From Undibacterium paludis (GTDB lineage: Bacteria; Pseudomonadota; Gammaproteobacteria; Burkholderiales; Burkholderiaceae_D): a DNA stretch of 64,000 nt. The stretch covers positions 310,001 through 374,000 of the forward strand of contig NZ_JAKZHX010000002.1 in assembly GCF_022568815.1 (NCBI RefSeq), written 5' to 3'. The translations under genes were made by a program, and so were the position numbers. Of this stretch, positions 19,710 through 28,933 are shown piece by piece. The notes under the pieces are model-generated. The model was not told where the DNA came from, made no database searches, and saw nothing but the letters and a program-made list of their open reading frames with translations. The first letter of the stretch is position 1. Each line of letters opens with the position of its first letter.

Positions 19710-20108
19710 TCAGTTTTCTAAAAATACAAAAAACATCTCACCCTCAAGAAAAAAGTTGGCAACCAGTTGCTGCATGCTCTGTCACTCACTTTTCTGAATC
19801 TTCTTCAGGTTTGAACAGAATGAAGTGTAAATCCCTGGCCTGCCGCAGTCTTGATGTTTGTATGCACTTTGCAAGACGAAATCGGCATAGTGCAAATATT
19901 GCAAAGTAGTTAAATATTTACCATAAAGCAATGCAAGTTCCTTTGCTTCAGCAGTATGACGAGCACTCTTCAAAAGCTGAGTAAAGATCTTTTAGCCGTC
20001 ATCTGCAACATCAATTCGATTCATTATCGACAACAGATTCAAATAAATTCCAGCACAATTATCAAAAATCATACACATCTGGCAGCAATATTAAAAAAAC
20101 GTTTGCTT

Positions 20109-20125
20109 ATTGTTGACGCAACAAT
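20109..20125. promoter_or_regulatory. Inverted repeat upstream of the TonB receptor gene
   Basis: ATTGTTG-ACG-CAACAAT: perfect 7-bp arms with a 3-bp centre, about 100 bp upstream of the receptor start codon. The TTGTTG...CAACAA form resembles operators of FCD-type GntR regulators (inference). It contains a TTGACG that could also serve as a -35 box. Confidence 0.45.
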
Positions 20126-20151
20126 GTTAAAAATGTTTTCATATCTGGCTG

Positions 20152-20183
20152 CTTTAATAAACCAAGCAACTGGTTTAATAAAG
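20152..20183. promoter_or_regulatory. Second inverted repeat upstream of the TonB receptor gene
   Basis: CTTTAATAAACC (20152-20163) and GGTTTAATAAAG (20172-20183) are 12-bp arms with one mismatch, 8 bp apart, 38 bp before the receptor start. It could be an operator or an RNA hairpin in the leader. Confidence 0.45.
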
Positions 20184-20221
20184 CCACAATAAATATAGCT
20201 AATTTTTGGGGAAACTTTTCA

Positions 20222-23065
20222 ATGTTGAAAAAAACAGTCTTATCGCGCTCTTTGCATATTCTTTTTTCAGGCAGCCTGGCCGCGGGTCTGGGCGTCATAG
20301 CAACACCCGTGATGGCACAGCAAACTGAAAATGCTGACAAGGTACAGCGCGTCGAAATCACCGGTTCCAATATCCGTCGTACTGAAAAAGAAACACCTAG
20401 CCCGGTACAGGTTCTGACCTTGCAGGACATGAAGGCTAGCGGTTACACCGACGTCTCCAGTGTGTTGCGCAATATCACGGCAAATGGTCAGGGTACGTTG
20501 AGCCAGGCCAATCCCGGCTCTTTTGCCGGTGGAGCTTCCGGTATCGCGCTTCGTGGTCTGACTGTGGGAGCGACCCTGGTACTGATAGATGGCCACCGTA
20601 TGGCCCCTTACGCTCTGTCTGATGACGGTCAACGCAGCTTTGTCGATATTAGCCAGATACCATTTGACGCCATAGAAAAAATTGAAATCCTGAAAGACGG
20701 CGCATCCTCAGTCTATGGTTCAGACGCAATTGCCGGTGTGGTCAACGTTATCCTGAAAAAGAAATTTGTTGGCACAGAAATGTCCGTAGAAACCGGCACC
20801 AGTTCACGCCGTGACGGTACGACAGTGCATGCTTCGGGCATATATGGCTGGGGTGACCTGGACAAGGACGGTCACAATGCCTATCTGTCTGCTGAATATC
20901 GCAAGCAAAACAAGATCATGGTTGCTGACCGCAAAGCCGACTTTACCAACACCGACTGGACAAGCGTAGGCGGCATCAACCAGACAGACGGTTTTGTACG
21001 TCGCCCAGGTTATCAGCCACGCAGCAGTACCGGATATTTGATTGACCCCAACACTGGTGAGATCAGTGGCTTCCTGCCAGGTTGTGACGCGGCATCAATG
21101 GCGGCAGGAAAATGCACTTATAAAGCACCACAACAGTTGCAACCTGAAACAGAGAACATCAATTTGATCGCTTCTTATGTGCAAAAACTGGCTGGCGACT
21201 GGCAATTGAATTTGAAAGGCTCCCTGTTCAACTCCAAAGCAAACCAGGTTAACAATTACGCTGGCACCAACATGAACAACGGTAATGGCGGCCAGACACA
21301 AATTGCCTATGGCCCAAACCAGCTGCCTTCTGTAAATGGTCCTTACTTCTTTACTGTGCCTGCAAATTACCCGGGCAATACCACGGGGGCGCCACAATGG
21401 TTGCAATATAACTTTATCAATCTTGGTCCACAGCGTACCACCATCGATGCAGATACCGTGCGCCTTGCAGCTGATGTAACCGGCAGCATCGGCAGTTGGG
21501 ATGTGACTGCGTCGGCCGGTTACTCAAAGAATACGGTCAAGCAAACGATTTACAATGCCCTGCACCTCGCCAACCTGCAAGCTGCTCTGAACGACCCTAA
21601 AAACCCTTACCGAGTCGGTTTGGCTGCAGGAAGCAATAGCGCCGCTCAGGACGCATTTATTGCACCTGTCGCGAGCACAAAGGCTACCGACATTCTGGAA
21701 TATGTGAGCCTGCGCGGCAGCCGCGAACTGATGCCTCTGGCCGGTGGTCAGCTCTCGATTGGCCTTGGTGGCGAATTCACGCATCGCGAACTGAATGCCC
21801 CGGCTCCGGCCGCAGCACTTGACGGTTCACAATTGGTTAACAATTCCTTTGCAATCGGCAACCAAAACGTCTCTGCCTTGTATATGGAACTGGTTGCGCC
21901 TGTATTGAAAAACCTGGAACTTGATGCGGCCGTTCGTTATGACAAGAACGCTGGCGGCGCCAGTGCAACAACACCAAAACTTGGATTCAAATACGCTCCT
22001 GTCAATGAATTAACGGTACGTGGAACCTATGCTCAGGGTTTCAGGGCGCCAAACCCGGCAGAATCGGGCAAGGCTGGACAGTCATTCTTCTCCAACACCT
22101 ATGTTGATCCCAAGCTGTGTGGCAATGCAGGGGATGATCCAACTGCGGTGCCAGGCAATTACCCGGCACAGTGCGCTGTACCATTGACCGGTGTTCAATT
22201 ACCAGGCAAGAATCTGCAACCTGAAAAATCCAAGTCTTATACCCTGGGCCTGATATTCGAACCTAGCCCGGCTTTCAGTCTGACTACCGATTTCTACAAA
22301 ATACGTATCGATAACCAGATCATCTCTGCCTTGAATGATCCAAGCTATGACCCAGAACCATATATCGTGCGTGGCACGCCTGTGCCACAGCCATATGTAC
22401 TGCCAGACGGCACCATAGGCACCAAGACACCACCTATCGGTAATGCACTGTACTCACCGTATCCTTATGAAAATGCGCAATATAGTGAAGTATCTGGTGT
22501 AGACATCAACGCTCGCTGGACCCTGGATCTGAAATCATCCGGCAAGTTCACGACTGACCTGACCTTTACCCATACGTTCAAGTATGAGCAAGGCACGGCT
22601 GGTGCAAAACCAGTGCGTCTTGAAGGCACGCATGGACCATCCGGTATCTCAGGCAATACTGGCAACCCCAAAGATCGCGCGCAGTTGATCGGCTCCTGGG
22701 AAAATGGTCCGGTGAAAGTAACAGGAACAGTCAACTGGATCAGCAGTTTCGGTGTGACTGATCCGACCAATCAACAATTGCTGACCTGTGACGACGCGAT
22801 TCACGGCGGTAGTGGTGCCTTCCGTGGCGTTGTACCCGCGCAGTATTGCAAGGTCGACAGTTTCACTACCCTGGATTTGTATGCCAGCTACAAATATGGC
22901 AAAAACTGGTTGTTCCATGTCTCGGTACAGAACGTACTTGACAAGCAACCTCCGCTGGACTTCCAGACTTATGGCAGTTCTGTAGGTACATATTACAACC
23001 CGGCCTTGCATCAGGCTGGTGCTGTTGGCCGCTTCTTCAATATCGGCGCAACGTACAAGTTCTGA
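20222..23065 (+). CDS. TonB-dependent outer-membrane receptor
   Basis: A 947-residue outer-membrane transporter. It has a signal peptide (cleaved near VMA-QQ), a TonB-box/plug start VQRVEITGSNIRRTE, a plug domain to about residue 185 (GLTVGATLVLIDGHR, DGASSVYGSDAIAGVVNVIL), then a long beta-barrel with the R-x-F-x-A-P-N type motif in GTYAQGFRAPNPAE and a terminal aromatic (FNIGATYKF). The ITGSNIRR start is typical of receptors for carbohydrates, peptides or other nutrients rather than classical siderophore receptors. It faces the hydroxyproline-type operon, so uptake of hydroxyproline-containing peptides is conceivable but untested. Confidence 0.9.
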   Translation: MLKKTVLSRSLHILFSGSLAAGLGVIATPVMAQQTENADKVQRVEITGSNIRRTEKETPSPVQVLTLQDMKASGYTDVSSVLRNITANGQGTLSQANPGSFAGGASGIALRGLTVGATLVLIDGHRMAPYALSDDGQRSFVDISQIPFDAIEKIEILKDGASSVYGSDAIAGVVNVILKKKFVGTEMSVETGTSSRRDGTTVHASGIYGWGDLDKDGHNAYLSAEYRKQNKIMVADRKADFTNTDWTSVGGINQTDGFVRRPGYQPRSSTGYLIDPNTGEISGFLPGCDAASMAAGKCTYKAPQQLQPETENINLIASYVQKLAGDWQLNLKGSLFNSKANQVNNYAGTNMNNGNGGQTQIAYGPNQLPSVNGPYFFTVPANYPGNTTGAPQWLQYNFINLGPQRTTIDADTVRLAADVTGSIGSWDVTASAGYSKNTVKQTIYNALHLANLQAALNDPKNPYRVGLAAGSNSAAQDAFIAPVASTKATDILEYVSLRGSRELMPLAGGQLSIGLGGEFTHRELNAPAPAAALDGSQLVNNSFAIGNQNVSALYMELVAPVLKNLELDAAVRYDKNAGGASATTPKLGFKYAPVNELTVRGTYAQGFRAPNPAESGKAGQSFFSNTYVDPKLCGNAGDDPTAVPGNYPAQCAVPLTGVQLPGKNLQPEKSKSYTLGLIFEPSPAFSLTTDFYKIRIDNQIISALNDPSYDPEPYIVRGTPVPQPYVLPDGTIGTKTPPIGNALYSPYPYENAQYSEVSGVDINARWTLDLKSSGKFTTDLTFTHTFKYEQGTAGAKPVRLEGTHGPSGISGNTGNPKDRAQLIGSWENGPVKVTGTVNWISSFGVTDPTNQQLLTCDDAIHGGSGAFRGVVPAQYCKVDSFTTLDLYASYKYGKNWLFHVSVQNVLDKQPPLDFQTYGSSVGTYYNPALHQAGAVGRFFNIGATYKF

Positions 23066-23126
23066 TGATCGTCACACGGCATATTGTTCCTTGCAATATG
23101 CCGCCGATGAAATTCTTGATCTCATG

Positions 23127-23159
23127 AAAAAATGCCGCAATATTGATTGCGGCATTTTT
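23127..23159. terminator. Bidirectional terminator between receptor and hupE/ureJ
   Basis: AAAAATGCCGCAAT and ATTGCGGCATTTTT form a long stem with a 4-nt loop. There is an A-run before and a T-run after, so it can stop transcription of both convergent genes. Confidence 0.9.
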
Positions 23160-23176
23160 CTGGAAAGGCGGCAAAA

Positions 23177-23782
23177 TCAGGTCATTGCCGAAACAAAGAA
23201 AAGACCCATCATCGCAATTGATGTGCCGGCATATCGAATAAATCGACCATTCATCAAACGACTGGTCACCATCGTCAAACCAAACCCAATTGCATGCAGC
23301 AAAATGGTGGACAAAACAAAACCCAGACCAAAAGAAACAGCCCCTGCCCCCAGCGGCAGCTCTACGCCATGTGCATAACCATGCATCATTGCAAAGACAG
23401 CTATCAGGCTGACTGAAAATGGCAGGGCCAGTTTTACCGATGTGGCAATCAGCAAGCCCAGTATCAACACAGAAGCAGCAATACCTGCCTCGACACCCGG
23501 TATCAATACACCACTGACACCAAGCAAAGCGCCAGCCACCATCATGACCGGGAATGCAACGGGCAACAACCAGATCGCGGGACGCTGATGTTGCGCGGCC
23601 CAGATACCAACAGCCAGCATGGCCAGCAAATGATCAAGCCCCATCAAGGGATGCAAAAAACCAGCCTGAAAGCCATTGACACTATGCATCGGGCTAATAT
23701 GCGCAGCTGCCGGACCAACCGCCATCGCCAGACAAAGCAGCACAGATGCCTGCATAAAACTGATCTTGATTTTTTTCTTCAT
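23177..23782 (-). CDS. ureJ: HupE/UreJ family membrane protein, probable nickel permease
   Basis: A 201-residue membrane protein with an N-terminal signal (cleaved near AAA-HI) and about six hydrophobic segments. The family's His motifs are visible: FLHPLMGLDHLLAM (~residues 42-55) and MHGYAHGVELP (~133-143). HupE/UreJ proteins move nickel (or cobalt) for urease and hydrogenase maturation. It has a good ribosome binding site (GAGGAAAAT). It is the last gene of the ureABCEFG operon, 56 bp after ureG, which supports a role in nickel supply to urease. Confidence 0.85.
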   Translation of the reverse strand: MKKKIKISFMQASVLLCLAMAVGPAAAHISPMHSVNGFQAGFLHPLMGLDHLLAMLAVGIWAAQHQRPAIWLLPVAFPVMMVAGALLGVSGVLIPGVEAGIAASVLILGLLIATSVKLALPFSVSLIAVFAMMHGYAHGVELPLGAGAVSFGLGFVLSTILLHAIGFGLTMVTSRLMNGRFIRYAGTSIAMMGLFFVSAMT

Positions 23783-23838
23783 ATTTTCCTCTGGAAATTT
23801 GAATATAAATGGATATCTGCAAGTCCACGAAACACGCC

Positions 23839-24474
23839 CTAGTCGTCCAGCAAGCCCTGCTTGCGTATGAAGGCAACCACCTCTTCCAGGCCATCGCCAG
23901 TACGCAAATTTGTAAACACAAAGGGACGCTCGCCACGCATGCGTTTGGCGTCCCGGGCCATGATGTCAAGATCGGCACCTACATGTGGCGCCAGGTCGGT
24001 TTTATTAATGATGAGTAAATCTGAACGGGTGATGCCGGGACCACCTTTTCTCGGGATTTTTTCACCGCCAGCCACATCGATGACGTAGATAGTAAGGTCC
24101 GATAATTCCGGACTGAAGGTTGCCGCCAGGTTGTCACCGCCAGACTCCACCAGTATCAAATCCAGGTCAGGGAAGTCGGCGCTCATGCGGGCGATTGCTT
24201 CCAGGTTGATAGAGGCATCTTCGCGTATTGCCGTATGCGGGCAACCGCCAGTTTCAACTCCCATCAGGCGCTCCGCAGGCAAGGCATCGGCCCGCAACAG
24301 AATTTCCATATCTTCCTTGGTGTAGATGTCGTTGGTAATGACTGCCATCTCATAGTGATCGCGCATGCGCTTGCACAGCATTTCACACAGTGCTGTCTTG
24401 CCTGAGCCTACAGGGCCGCCAATGCCTACTCGCAAAGGATTGGGTTCGGTGGAATGCGATAATTGCGTGTTCAT
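23839..24474 (-). CDS. ureG: Urease accessory GTPase UreG
   Basis: A 211-residue SIMIBI-class GTPase that drives nickel insertion into urease. The P-loop [15 protein letters not shown] (~residues 17-31), metal-binding CPH in [11 protein letters not shown], Walker-B-like [10 protein letters not shown] and guanine specificity motif [13 protein letters not shown] are all intact, and the length is normal. It acts with UreD, UreF and UreE in the cytosol. It is encoded 33 bp after ureF in the same transcript. Confidence 0.97.
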   Translation of the reverse strand: MNTQLSHSTEPNPLRVGIGGPVGSGKTALCEMLCKRMRDHYEMAVITNDIYTKEDMEILLRADALPAERLMGVETGGCPHTAIREDASINLEAIARMSADFPDLDLILVESGGDNLAATFSPELSDLTIYVIDVAGGEKIPRKGGPGITRSDLLIINKTDLAPHVGADLDIMARDAKRMRGERPFVFTNLRTGDGLEEVVAFIRKQGLLDD

Positions 24475-24507
24475 GGAATGTATCCGGGTTTTAAGATTAA
24501 TTTGGTT

Positions 24508-25188
24508 TCAGGAGCGGTACAGGCGGCTGTACTGCACTTCGTGTTGCATTGACAATAGCGATAATCCAGGCACCCAGTTTGACAATTCGTGGTCCTCCAG
24601 CCCCTGTGCGGTTGTTGCCGCTTTTTCCAGCTCAGACCTAAGCGACAGCAACAGGCGCTGACCTGCAACCTGCCCTAAAGGAATGGATTTCACACCGACC
24701 AGCACCTGGTTCTCCGCCCAGGCAAACAGGGCTGCCAGCAGGACTGATTCTGCCGGGACTTCCAAACTGACTGCTGCACATGCCAAAGCTGTCGGCAAGG
24801 GAATATCATTCTGAGCCTGTAAAATCGCCAGCAGGCCCGAATCAGCAATCTTCAAATCGCCTATCAGCTTACCCAACGAATAGCCCATCTGTATCGTCTC
24901 CGCGCGGAATTCTGCCGTATCACGTGCGGCCACAAACAATTCTGTCCAATACCGCACCCTATCGGCATCCCTGGCCGAAAAAGCCTGCAACAGACGCCAC
25001 AGTATGGGCGCTTCAAAATATGCGACCACTTCATGCAGGCAGTTGACTATCCATTCGCGTGCACTGGTTTCATTACACACCAGGCCTTTCTCTATGGCAG
25101 CCTCCATCCCTTGCGAATAACTGTATGCCCCTATCGGCAGAGAGGGGCTCGCCAGTTGCAGCAGATGTAGCAAGGCAGCAGACTGCAT
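24508..25188 (-). CDS. ureF: Urease accessory protein UreF
   Basis: A 226-residue all-helical UreF. Recognisable elements include LLQLASPSLPIGAYSYSQGME near the N terminus and the ARDTAEFRAETIQMGYSLGKL region. UreF binds UreD and UreG and gates nickel delivery to the apo-urease. It starts 2 bp after ureE, implying coupled translation. Its partner gene ureD is not in this operon but 7 kb away. Confidence 0.95.
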   Translation of the reverse strand: MQSAALLHLLQLASPSLPIGAYSYSQGMEAAIEKGLVCNETSAREWIVNCLHEVVAYFEAPILWRLLQAFSARDADRVRYWTELFVAARDTAEFRAETIQMGYSLGKLIGDLKIADSGLLAILQAQNDIPLPTALACAAVSLEVPAESVLLAALFAWAENQVLVGVKSIPLGQVAGQRLLLSLRSELEKAATTAQGLEDHELSNWVPGLSLLSMQHEVQYSRLYRS

Positions 25189-25190
25189 GA

Positions 25191-25709
25191 TCAGTCCTTG
25201 CTGTCAGAAGGACGATGTATACGTTGCCGCAAAGGGATGGGCGCCAGCGGATTGTGTGGATGCATATCGTCCCCGCCATGATGATGGCCGCCACCGTAAG
25301 CGCCAGATTCAGGCTCGAAGCTGGCCAGCTCTTCGGTCACACTCGCCCCCAGTCCCTGCAACATCTCTTTCAGGACAGTATCTTTTCGTATGCGTAAAAA
25401 ACCTTCGCCAACCTGCGCCTGCGTATGGCGATTACCAAGATGGAAGGCGCAACGTAGCAAATCGAATGTCGTCTCACATTCGACCTTGTAGGTGGGTTCA
25501 GTCGCTGCCAGGATTTTTATGACACGGCCATCATTGCCCAGCATCAGGTCGCCATGCCGCATGACCGTACCACGCACGGTAAATACGGCGACGTCTTCGC
25601 CATTGACCAGGGTGGCACGCAAACGACTTTTTTCACGCAGCTCATACGGCAAGACCAGTTCACCGGCGATGTGTTCTGCCTTTTCAATTTTTGTATGTAG
25701 TGTCAGCAT
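25191..25709 (-). CDS. ureE: Urease nickel metallochaperone UreE
   Basis: A 172-residue UreE with the expected two-domain form: N-terminal peptide-binding-like domain and a C-terminal metal-binding domain (CAFHLGNRHTQAQVGEGFLR, where the conserved His of the metal site lies). The C-terminal tail is rich in histidine (GGGHHHGGDDMHPHN), a nickel-storage extension found in many but not all UreE proteins. It sits between ureC and ureF, 6 bp after ureC. Confidence 0.96.
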   Translation of the reverse strand: MLTLHTKIEKAEHIAGELVLPYELREKSRLRATLVNGEDVAVFTVRGTVMRHGDLMLGNDGRVIKILAATEPTYKVECETTFDLLRCAFHLGNRHTQAQVGEGFLRIRKDTVLKEMLQGLGASVTEELASFEPESGAYGGGHHHGGDDMHPHNPLAPIPLRQRIHRPSDSKD

Positions 25710-25715
25710 GCTTGA

Positions 25716-27413
25716 TCAGAATAAGAAATAACGCTGCGCCATGGGTAAGACCTTGGCTGGCTCACATACCAGCAATTCGCCATTGGCTCGCACTTCATAG
25801 GTTTCAGGATCGACTTCCATCCTGGGCGTCAGGCTGTTGTGTATCATGTCCTTTTTACGTAACTGCCTGGTGTTTTTGACGGCAATCAGGGTCTTGTTCA
25901 ATTTCAATTGTTCGACCAGACCGGCTTCCAGCCCGGCCTGCGACACAAAGGTGAAAGATTTTTTCAAGCCGCCGCCAAAAGCGCCAAACATCATGCGATA
26001 GTGCACTGGCTGCGGTGTCGGTATGGAAGCATTCGGGTCGCCCATCTGGGCGGCGGCGATCATTCCCCCTTTCAGTATCATCGATGGTTTGACACCGAAA
26101 AAAGCCGGCTTCCACAAGACGATGTCGGCAATCTTGCCAACTTCCAGTGATCCGACGGCGTGTGCAATACCGTGCGTGAGCGCCGGGTTGATGGTGTACT
26201 TGGCGATATAGCGTTTGGCGCGCAAATTGTCATTGCGTGCACTGTCTTCGGGCAAAGGACCGCGCTGCTGCTTCATCTTGTCCGCCGTCTGCCAGGTGCG
26301 CATAATCACTTCCCCTACCCTGCCCATGGCTTGCGAGTCAGAAGACATCATGGAAATGGCGCCTATGTCATGCAGGATATCTTCGGCGGCAATGGTTTCA
26401 CGACGTATGCGTGATTCGGCAAAGGCGATGTCTTCCGCAATTGCCGGATCAAGATGATGGCAAACCATCAGCATATCGAGATGCTCATCCAGCGTATTTA
26501 CCGTATATGGGCGGGTGGGATTGGTCGATGACGGCAAGACATTGGACTCGCCTACTGCGGCGATAATATCGGGTGCATGGCCGCCACCGGCACCTTCGGT
26601 ATGGAAGGTATGAATGGTCCGGTCCTTGAATGCCGCCAGGGTGTGTTCAAGAAAGCCCCCTTCGTTCAGCGTATCGCTATGGATAGCGACCTGTACATCC
26701 ATTTTTTCGGCAACGCTCAGGCAATTATCTATGGCCTGCGGCGTCGTCCCCCAGTCTTCATGCAGTTTCAAACCGATGGCGCCGGCACGTATCTGCTCTT
26801 CCAGCGGCAAAGGCAGGCTGACATTGCCCTTGCCCAGGAAACCCAGGTTCATGGGAAAAGCATCGGCCGCCATCAGCATGGAGTGCAAATGCCAGGGACC
26901 AGGTGTGCAAGTCGTTGCAGCAGTGCCCACTGCCGGGCCCGTACCACCGCCAAGCATGGTTGTGACACCACTCATGAGTGCTTCTTCTATTTGTTGCGGG
27001 CAAATGAAATGGATGTGTGAATCAATACCTCCGGCAGTCACTATCACCCCTTCTCCGGCAATGATTTCGGTTGCACCGCCTATGGCCATGTCAACTCCTG
27101 GCTGTATGTCGGGATTGCCAGCTTTGCCTATGCAGGCAATCAGGCCATTTTTCAAACCGATATCCGCCTTGACTATGCCCCAGTGATCAAGAATCACGGC
27201 ATTGGTGATGACCGTATCCATGACATCTGCGTGCGCCCTCTGTGACTGGCCCATGCCATCACGTATCACCTTGCCACCACCAAACTTGACTTCTTCACCG
27301 TAAATGGCGAAATCTTTCTCTATCTCTATAAAAAGACTCGTGTCAGCAAGACGGATACGATCACCGACGGTCGGGCCAAACATCTCGGCATAGGCATGAC
27401 GGGAAATCTTCAT
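25716..27413 (-). CDS. ureC: Urease alpha subunit UreC (catalytic)
   Basis: A 565-residue urease catalytic subunit. Active-site features are intact: the HxH pair in [12 protein letters not shown], carbamylated lysine in [10 protein letters not shown], histidines in [10 protein letters not shown] and [14 protein letters not shown], and the flap with Cys-His in MVCHHLDP. The enzyme hydrolyses urea to ammonia and carbamate with two nickel ions. It overlaps ureB by 4 bp. Nothing suggests loss of function. Confidence 0.98.
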   Translation of the reverse strand: MKISRHAYAEMFGPTVGDRIRLADTSLFIEIEKDFAIYGEEVKFGGGKVIRDGMGQSQRAHADVMDTVITNAVILDHWGIVKADIGLKNGLIACIGKAGNPDIQPGVDMAIGGATEIIAGEGVIVTAGGIDSHIHFICPQQIEEALMSGVTTMLGGGTGPAVGTAATTCTPGPWHLHSMLMAADAFPMNLGFLGKGNVSLPLPLEEQIRAGAIGLKLHEDWGTTPQAIDNCLSVAEKMDVQVAIHSDTLNEGGFLEHTLAAFKDRTIHTFHTEGAGGGHAPDIIAAVGESNVLPSSTNPTRPYTVNTLDEHLDMLMVCHHLDPAIAEDIAFAESRIRRETIAAEDILHDIGAISMMSSDSQAMGRVGEVIMRTWQTADKMKQQRGPLPEDSARNDNLRAKRYIAKYTINPALTHGIAHAVGSLEVGKIADIVLWKPAFFGVKPSMILKGGMIAAAQMGDPNASIPTPQPVHYRMMFGAFGGGLKKSFTFVSQAGLEAGLVEQLKLNKTLIAVKNTRQLRKKDMIHNSLTPRMEVDPETYEVRANGELLVCEPAKVLPMAQRYFLF

Positions 27414-27718
27414 AGCGCCCCCATGACTTTGCCACTGAAGCCATACACTTTTCTTTCTCCCGCCAGCGCCACCAGCTCTACGCTGCGCTGCTGTCCTGGC
27501 TCAAAGCGTATGGCTGTACCTGCAGCGATATTCAAACGCATGCCATAAGCCAGTTGCCTGTCAAACTGCAAGGCAGGATTGGTTTCAAAAAAATGAAAAT
27601 GAGAACCTACCTGTATCGGCCTGTCACCACTGTTTGCTACCGTGATGCTGACGGTCACACGGCCGACGTTCAATTCCAGATCCCCGTCTTCTATCAGAAA
27701 TTCACCTGGTATCATCAT
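27410..27718 (-). CDS. ureB: Urease beta subunit UreB
   Basis: A 102-residue structural subunit with the family start [16 protein letters not shown] and the [15 protein letters not shown] motif. It forms the (alpha-beta-gamma)3 urease with UreA and UreC. It lies 6 bp after ureA and overlaps ureC by 4 bp. Confidence 0.97.
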   Translation of the reverse strand: MMIPGEFLIEDGDLELNVGRVTVSITVANSGDRPIQVGSHFHFFETNPALQFDRQLAYGMRLNIAAGTAIRFEPGQQRSVELVALAGERKVYGFSGKVMGAL

Positions 27719-27724
27719 TGACTC

Positions 27725-28027
27725 CTAAGGAATGGGGTGATGGACGGTGACAAGCTTGCTGCCGTCAGGGAAAGTCGCTTCAACCTGTATGTCGGGTATC
27801 ATTTCCGGCACACCATCCATGACGTCAGCGCGACTCAGTATCTGTGTCCCTTCAGACATCAGCTCTGCCACTGACTTACCATCACGCGCACCTTCCATGA
27901 TTGCAGCCGTGATCAGGGCAACGGCTTCGGGGTAGTTCAGTTTTAAACCCCGCGCCTTGCGACGTTCGGCCAGCAAGGCCGCTGTAAAAATCAGCAATTT
28001 GTCTTTTTCCCTCGGTGTCAGATCCAT
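27725..28027 (-). CDS. ureA: Urease gamma subunit UreA
   Basis: A 100-residue subunit beginning [20 protein letters not shown], the canonical UreA N terminus, with [10 protein letters not shown] and the C-terminal [17 protein letters not shown] at 28027 gives exactly the usual 100-residue length; a GTG four codons upstream (28039) is the alternative. It is the first gene of ureABCEFG-hupE. A sigma-54-type promoter match lies about 130 bp upstream, suggesting nitrogen control. Confidence 0.97.
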   Translation of the reverse strand: MDLTPREKDKLLIFTAALLAERRKARGLKLNYPEAVALITAAIMEGARDGKSVAELMSEGTQILSRADVMDGVPEMIPDIQVEATFPDGSKLVTVHHPIP

Positions 28028-28155
28028 ATCCACGCTCACTCTTTTAATTGTCTTTTCTGTCGATCGATTTCATTATTTCGCCTGATTTTCAAAATAACAA
28101 GTACCTCCAGCAACACTGTCAGGCAAACCGACAAAAACATTATAAAAAGCAACAC

Positions 28156-28171
28156 TGCAAGTTTTGGTCCA
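28156..28171 (-). promoter_or_regulatory. Candidate sigma-54 (-24/-12) promoter for ureABCEFG
   Basis: On the minus strand TGGACCAAAACTTGCA carries the invariant GG and GC dinucleotides 10 bp apart and a consensus -12 TTGCA element. The -24 element (TGGACC) departs from TGGCAC at two bases. Predicted start of transcription is near 28145, leaving a ~118-nt leader before ureA. Confidence 0.6.
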
Positions 28172-28200
28172 GCGAAGAGGTCCCAATCACGAACCAGTTT

Positions 28201-28235
28201 GCACCAAGAAATGCCTTTTTGCACCAAACATGTGC
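28201..28235. promoter_or_regulatory. NtrC-like enhancer sites upstream of ureA
   Basis: GCACCAAACATGTGC (28221-28235) has the GCAC-N7-GTGC form and nearly the sequence of classical NtrC sites. A second, half-conserved copy GCACCAAGAAATGCC lies at 28201-28215, exactly 20 bp away, so on the same DNA face. They fall about 63 and 83 bp upstream of the predicted sigma-54 start. Confidence 0.6.
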
Positions 28236-28321
28236 AACACATCTTCTTTAACATCCCTGTAGAAATAATTGGAACTTTTCCGGCGTCAAACAGTAATACA
28301 TAAAAACACAATCGAATACAT

Positions 28322-28933
28322 GTGGATACCAAGGACACCGACAACGATTTAATGCGGCAGATGCGAGAAGGCAAGGTGAGCGCCTTTCAGCTTCTGTACA
28401 AACGTCATCAAGGCGCCATTTACCGGTATGCCCTGATGCGTTGCGGACGCACTGCTTTGGCAGCCGACGTGGTTCAAGATGTATTCATGGGTTTGTTGAG
28501 CAAGTCGTTCAACTACAACGCCAGCCTGGGAAGCCTGCAAAACTTCCTGTTTGGTGTAGCAAGAAATCTTTTACTCAAACAGGAATATGCAGAAAGCCGA
28601 CACCTGCCCTTGCCAGCCAATGGCGAGGAAGAAGAGGAAGAAGTTTTGCAATGCGAAGCAAGTGACCTCTCCGAAGCCGTCTTTAGCCAACAACGGACAA
28701 AACAGGTCCAACAAGCAATCGCCATGCTCCGTCCACACTATCGCGATGTCGTCATCTTGTACGAATTACAGGAATTGTCTTATGCAGAAATAGCAGTGAT
28801 TTGTAGTATAGACATAGGCACGGTCAGGTCACGCCTGTCCAGGGCGCGGGCTGCCATGCTGGACTATTGCAAGAAACTGGACTGGAATCCCGAATCTGAG
28901 GCTATAAGAATCAAAACTGGAACAGAAGTATGA
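28322..28933 (+). CDS. ECF-type RNA polymerase sigma factor
   Basis: A 203-residue sigma-70-family protein. Region 2 spans ~residues 20-90 (FQLLYKRHQGAIYRYALMR, DVVQDVFMGLL, NFLFGVARNLLLK); an acidic linker follows (EEEEEE); region 4 spans ~125-185 (LRPHYRDVVILYELQELSYA, IGTVRSRLSRARAAM). GTG at 28322 is the likely start; ATG at 28352 would cut only poorly conserved residues. It overlaps the next gene, a membrane protein of anti-sigma type, by ATGA, which supports a sigma/anti-sigma pair. The signal and regulon are unknown. It begins the block that splits the urea cluster. Confidence 0.9.
   Translation: MDTKDTDNDLMRQMREGKVSAFQLLYKRHQGAIYRYALMRCGRTALAADVVQDVFMGLLSKSFNYNASLGSLQNFLFGVARNLLLKQEYAESRHLPLPANGEEEEEEVLQCEASDLSEAVFSQQRTKQVQQAIAMLRPHYRDVVILYELQELSYAEIAVICSIDIGTVRSRLSRARAAMLDYCKKLDWNPESEAIRIKTGTEV

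Larger units (their letters stand above)
19710..20221. other. Intergenic region between divergent operon and TonB receptor gene
   Basis: An AT-rich 0.5-kb spacer with no convincing gene. It must hold the minus-strand promoter of the hydroxyproline-type operon and the plus-strand promoter and leader of the TonB-dependent receptor. Two inverted repeats are listed separately; I could not place a confident -35/-10 pair for either gene. Confidence 0.5.

Noticed and set aside
19782..19973. 63-residue minus-strand open frame in the spacer before the hydroxyproline-type operon
   Set aside because: No ribosome binding site, no homology that I recognise, and located where promoters and operators are expected.
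28036..28374. 112-residue minus-strand frame ending on the ureA GTG, with one hydrophobic segment
   Set aside because: It runs through the sigma-54 match and NtrC-like sites and overlaps the ECF sigma start. A 34-residue version from ATG 28140 remains possible, but has no ribosome binding site.
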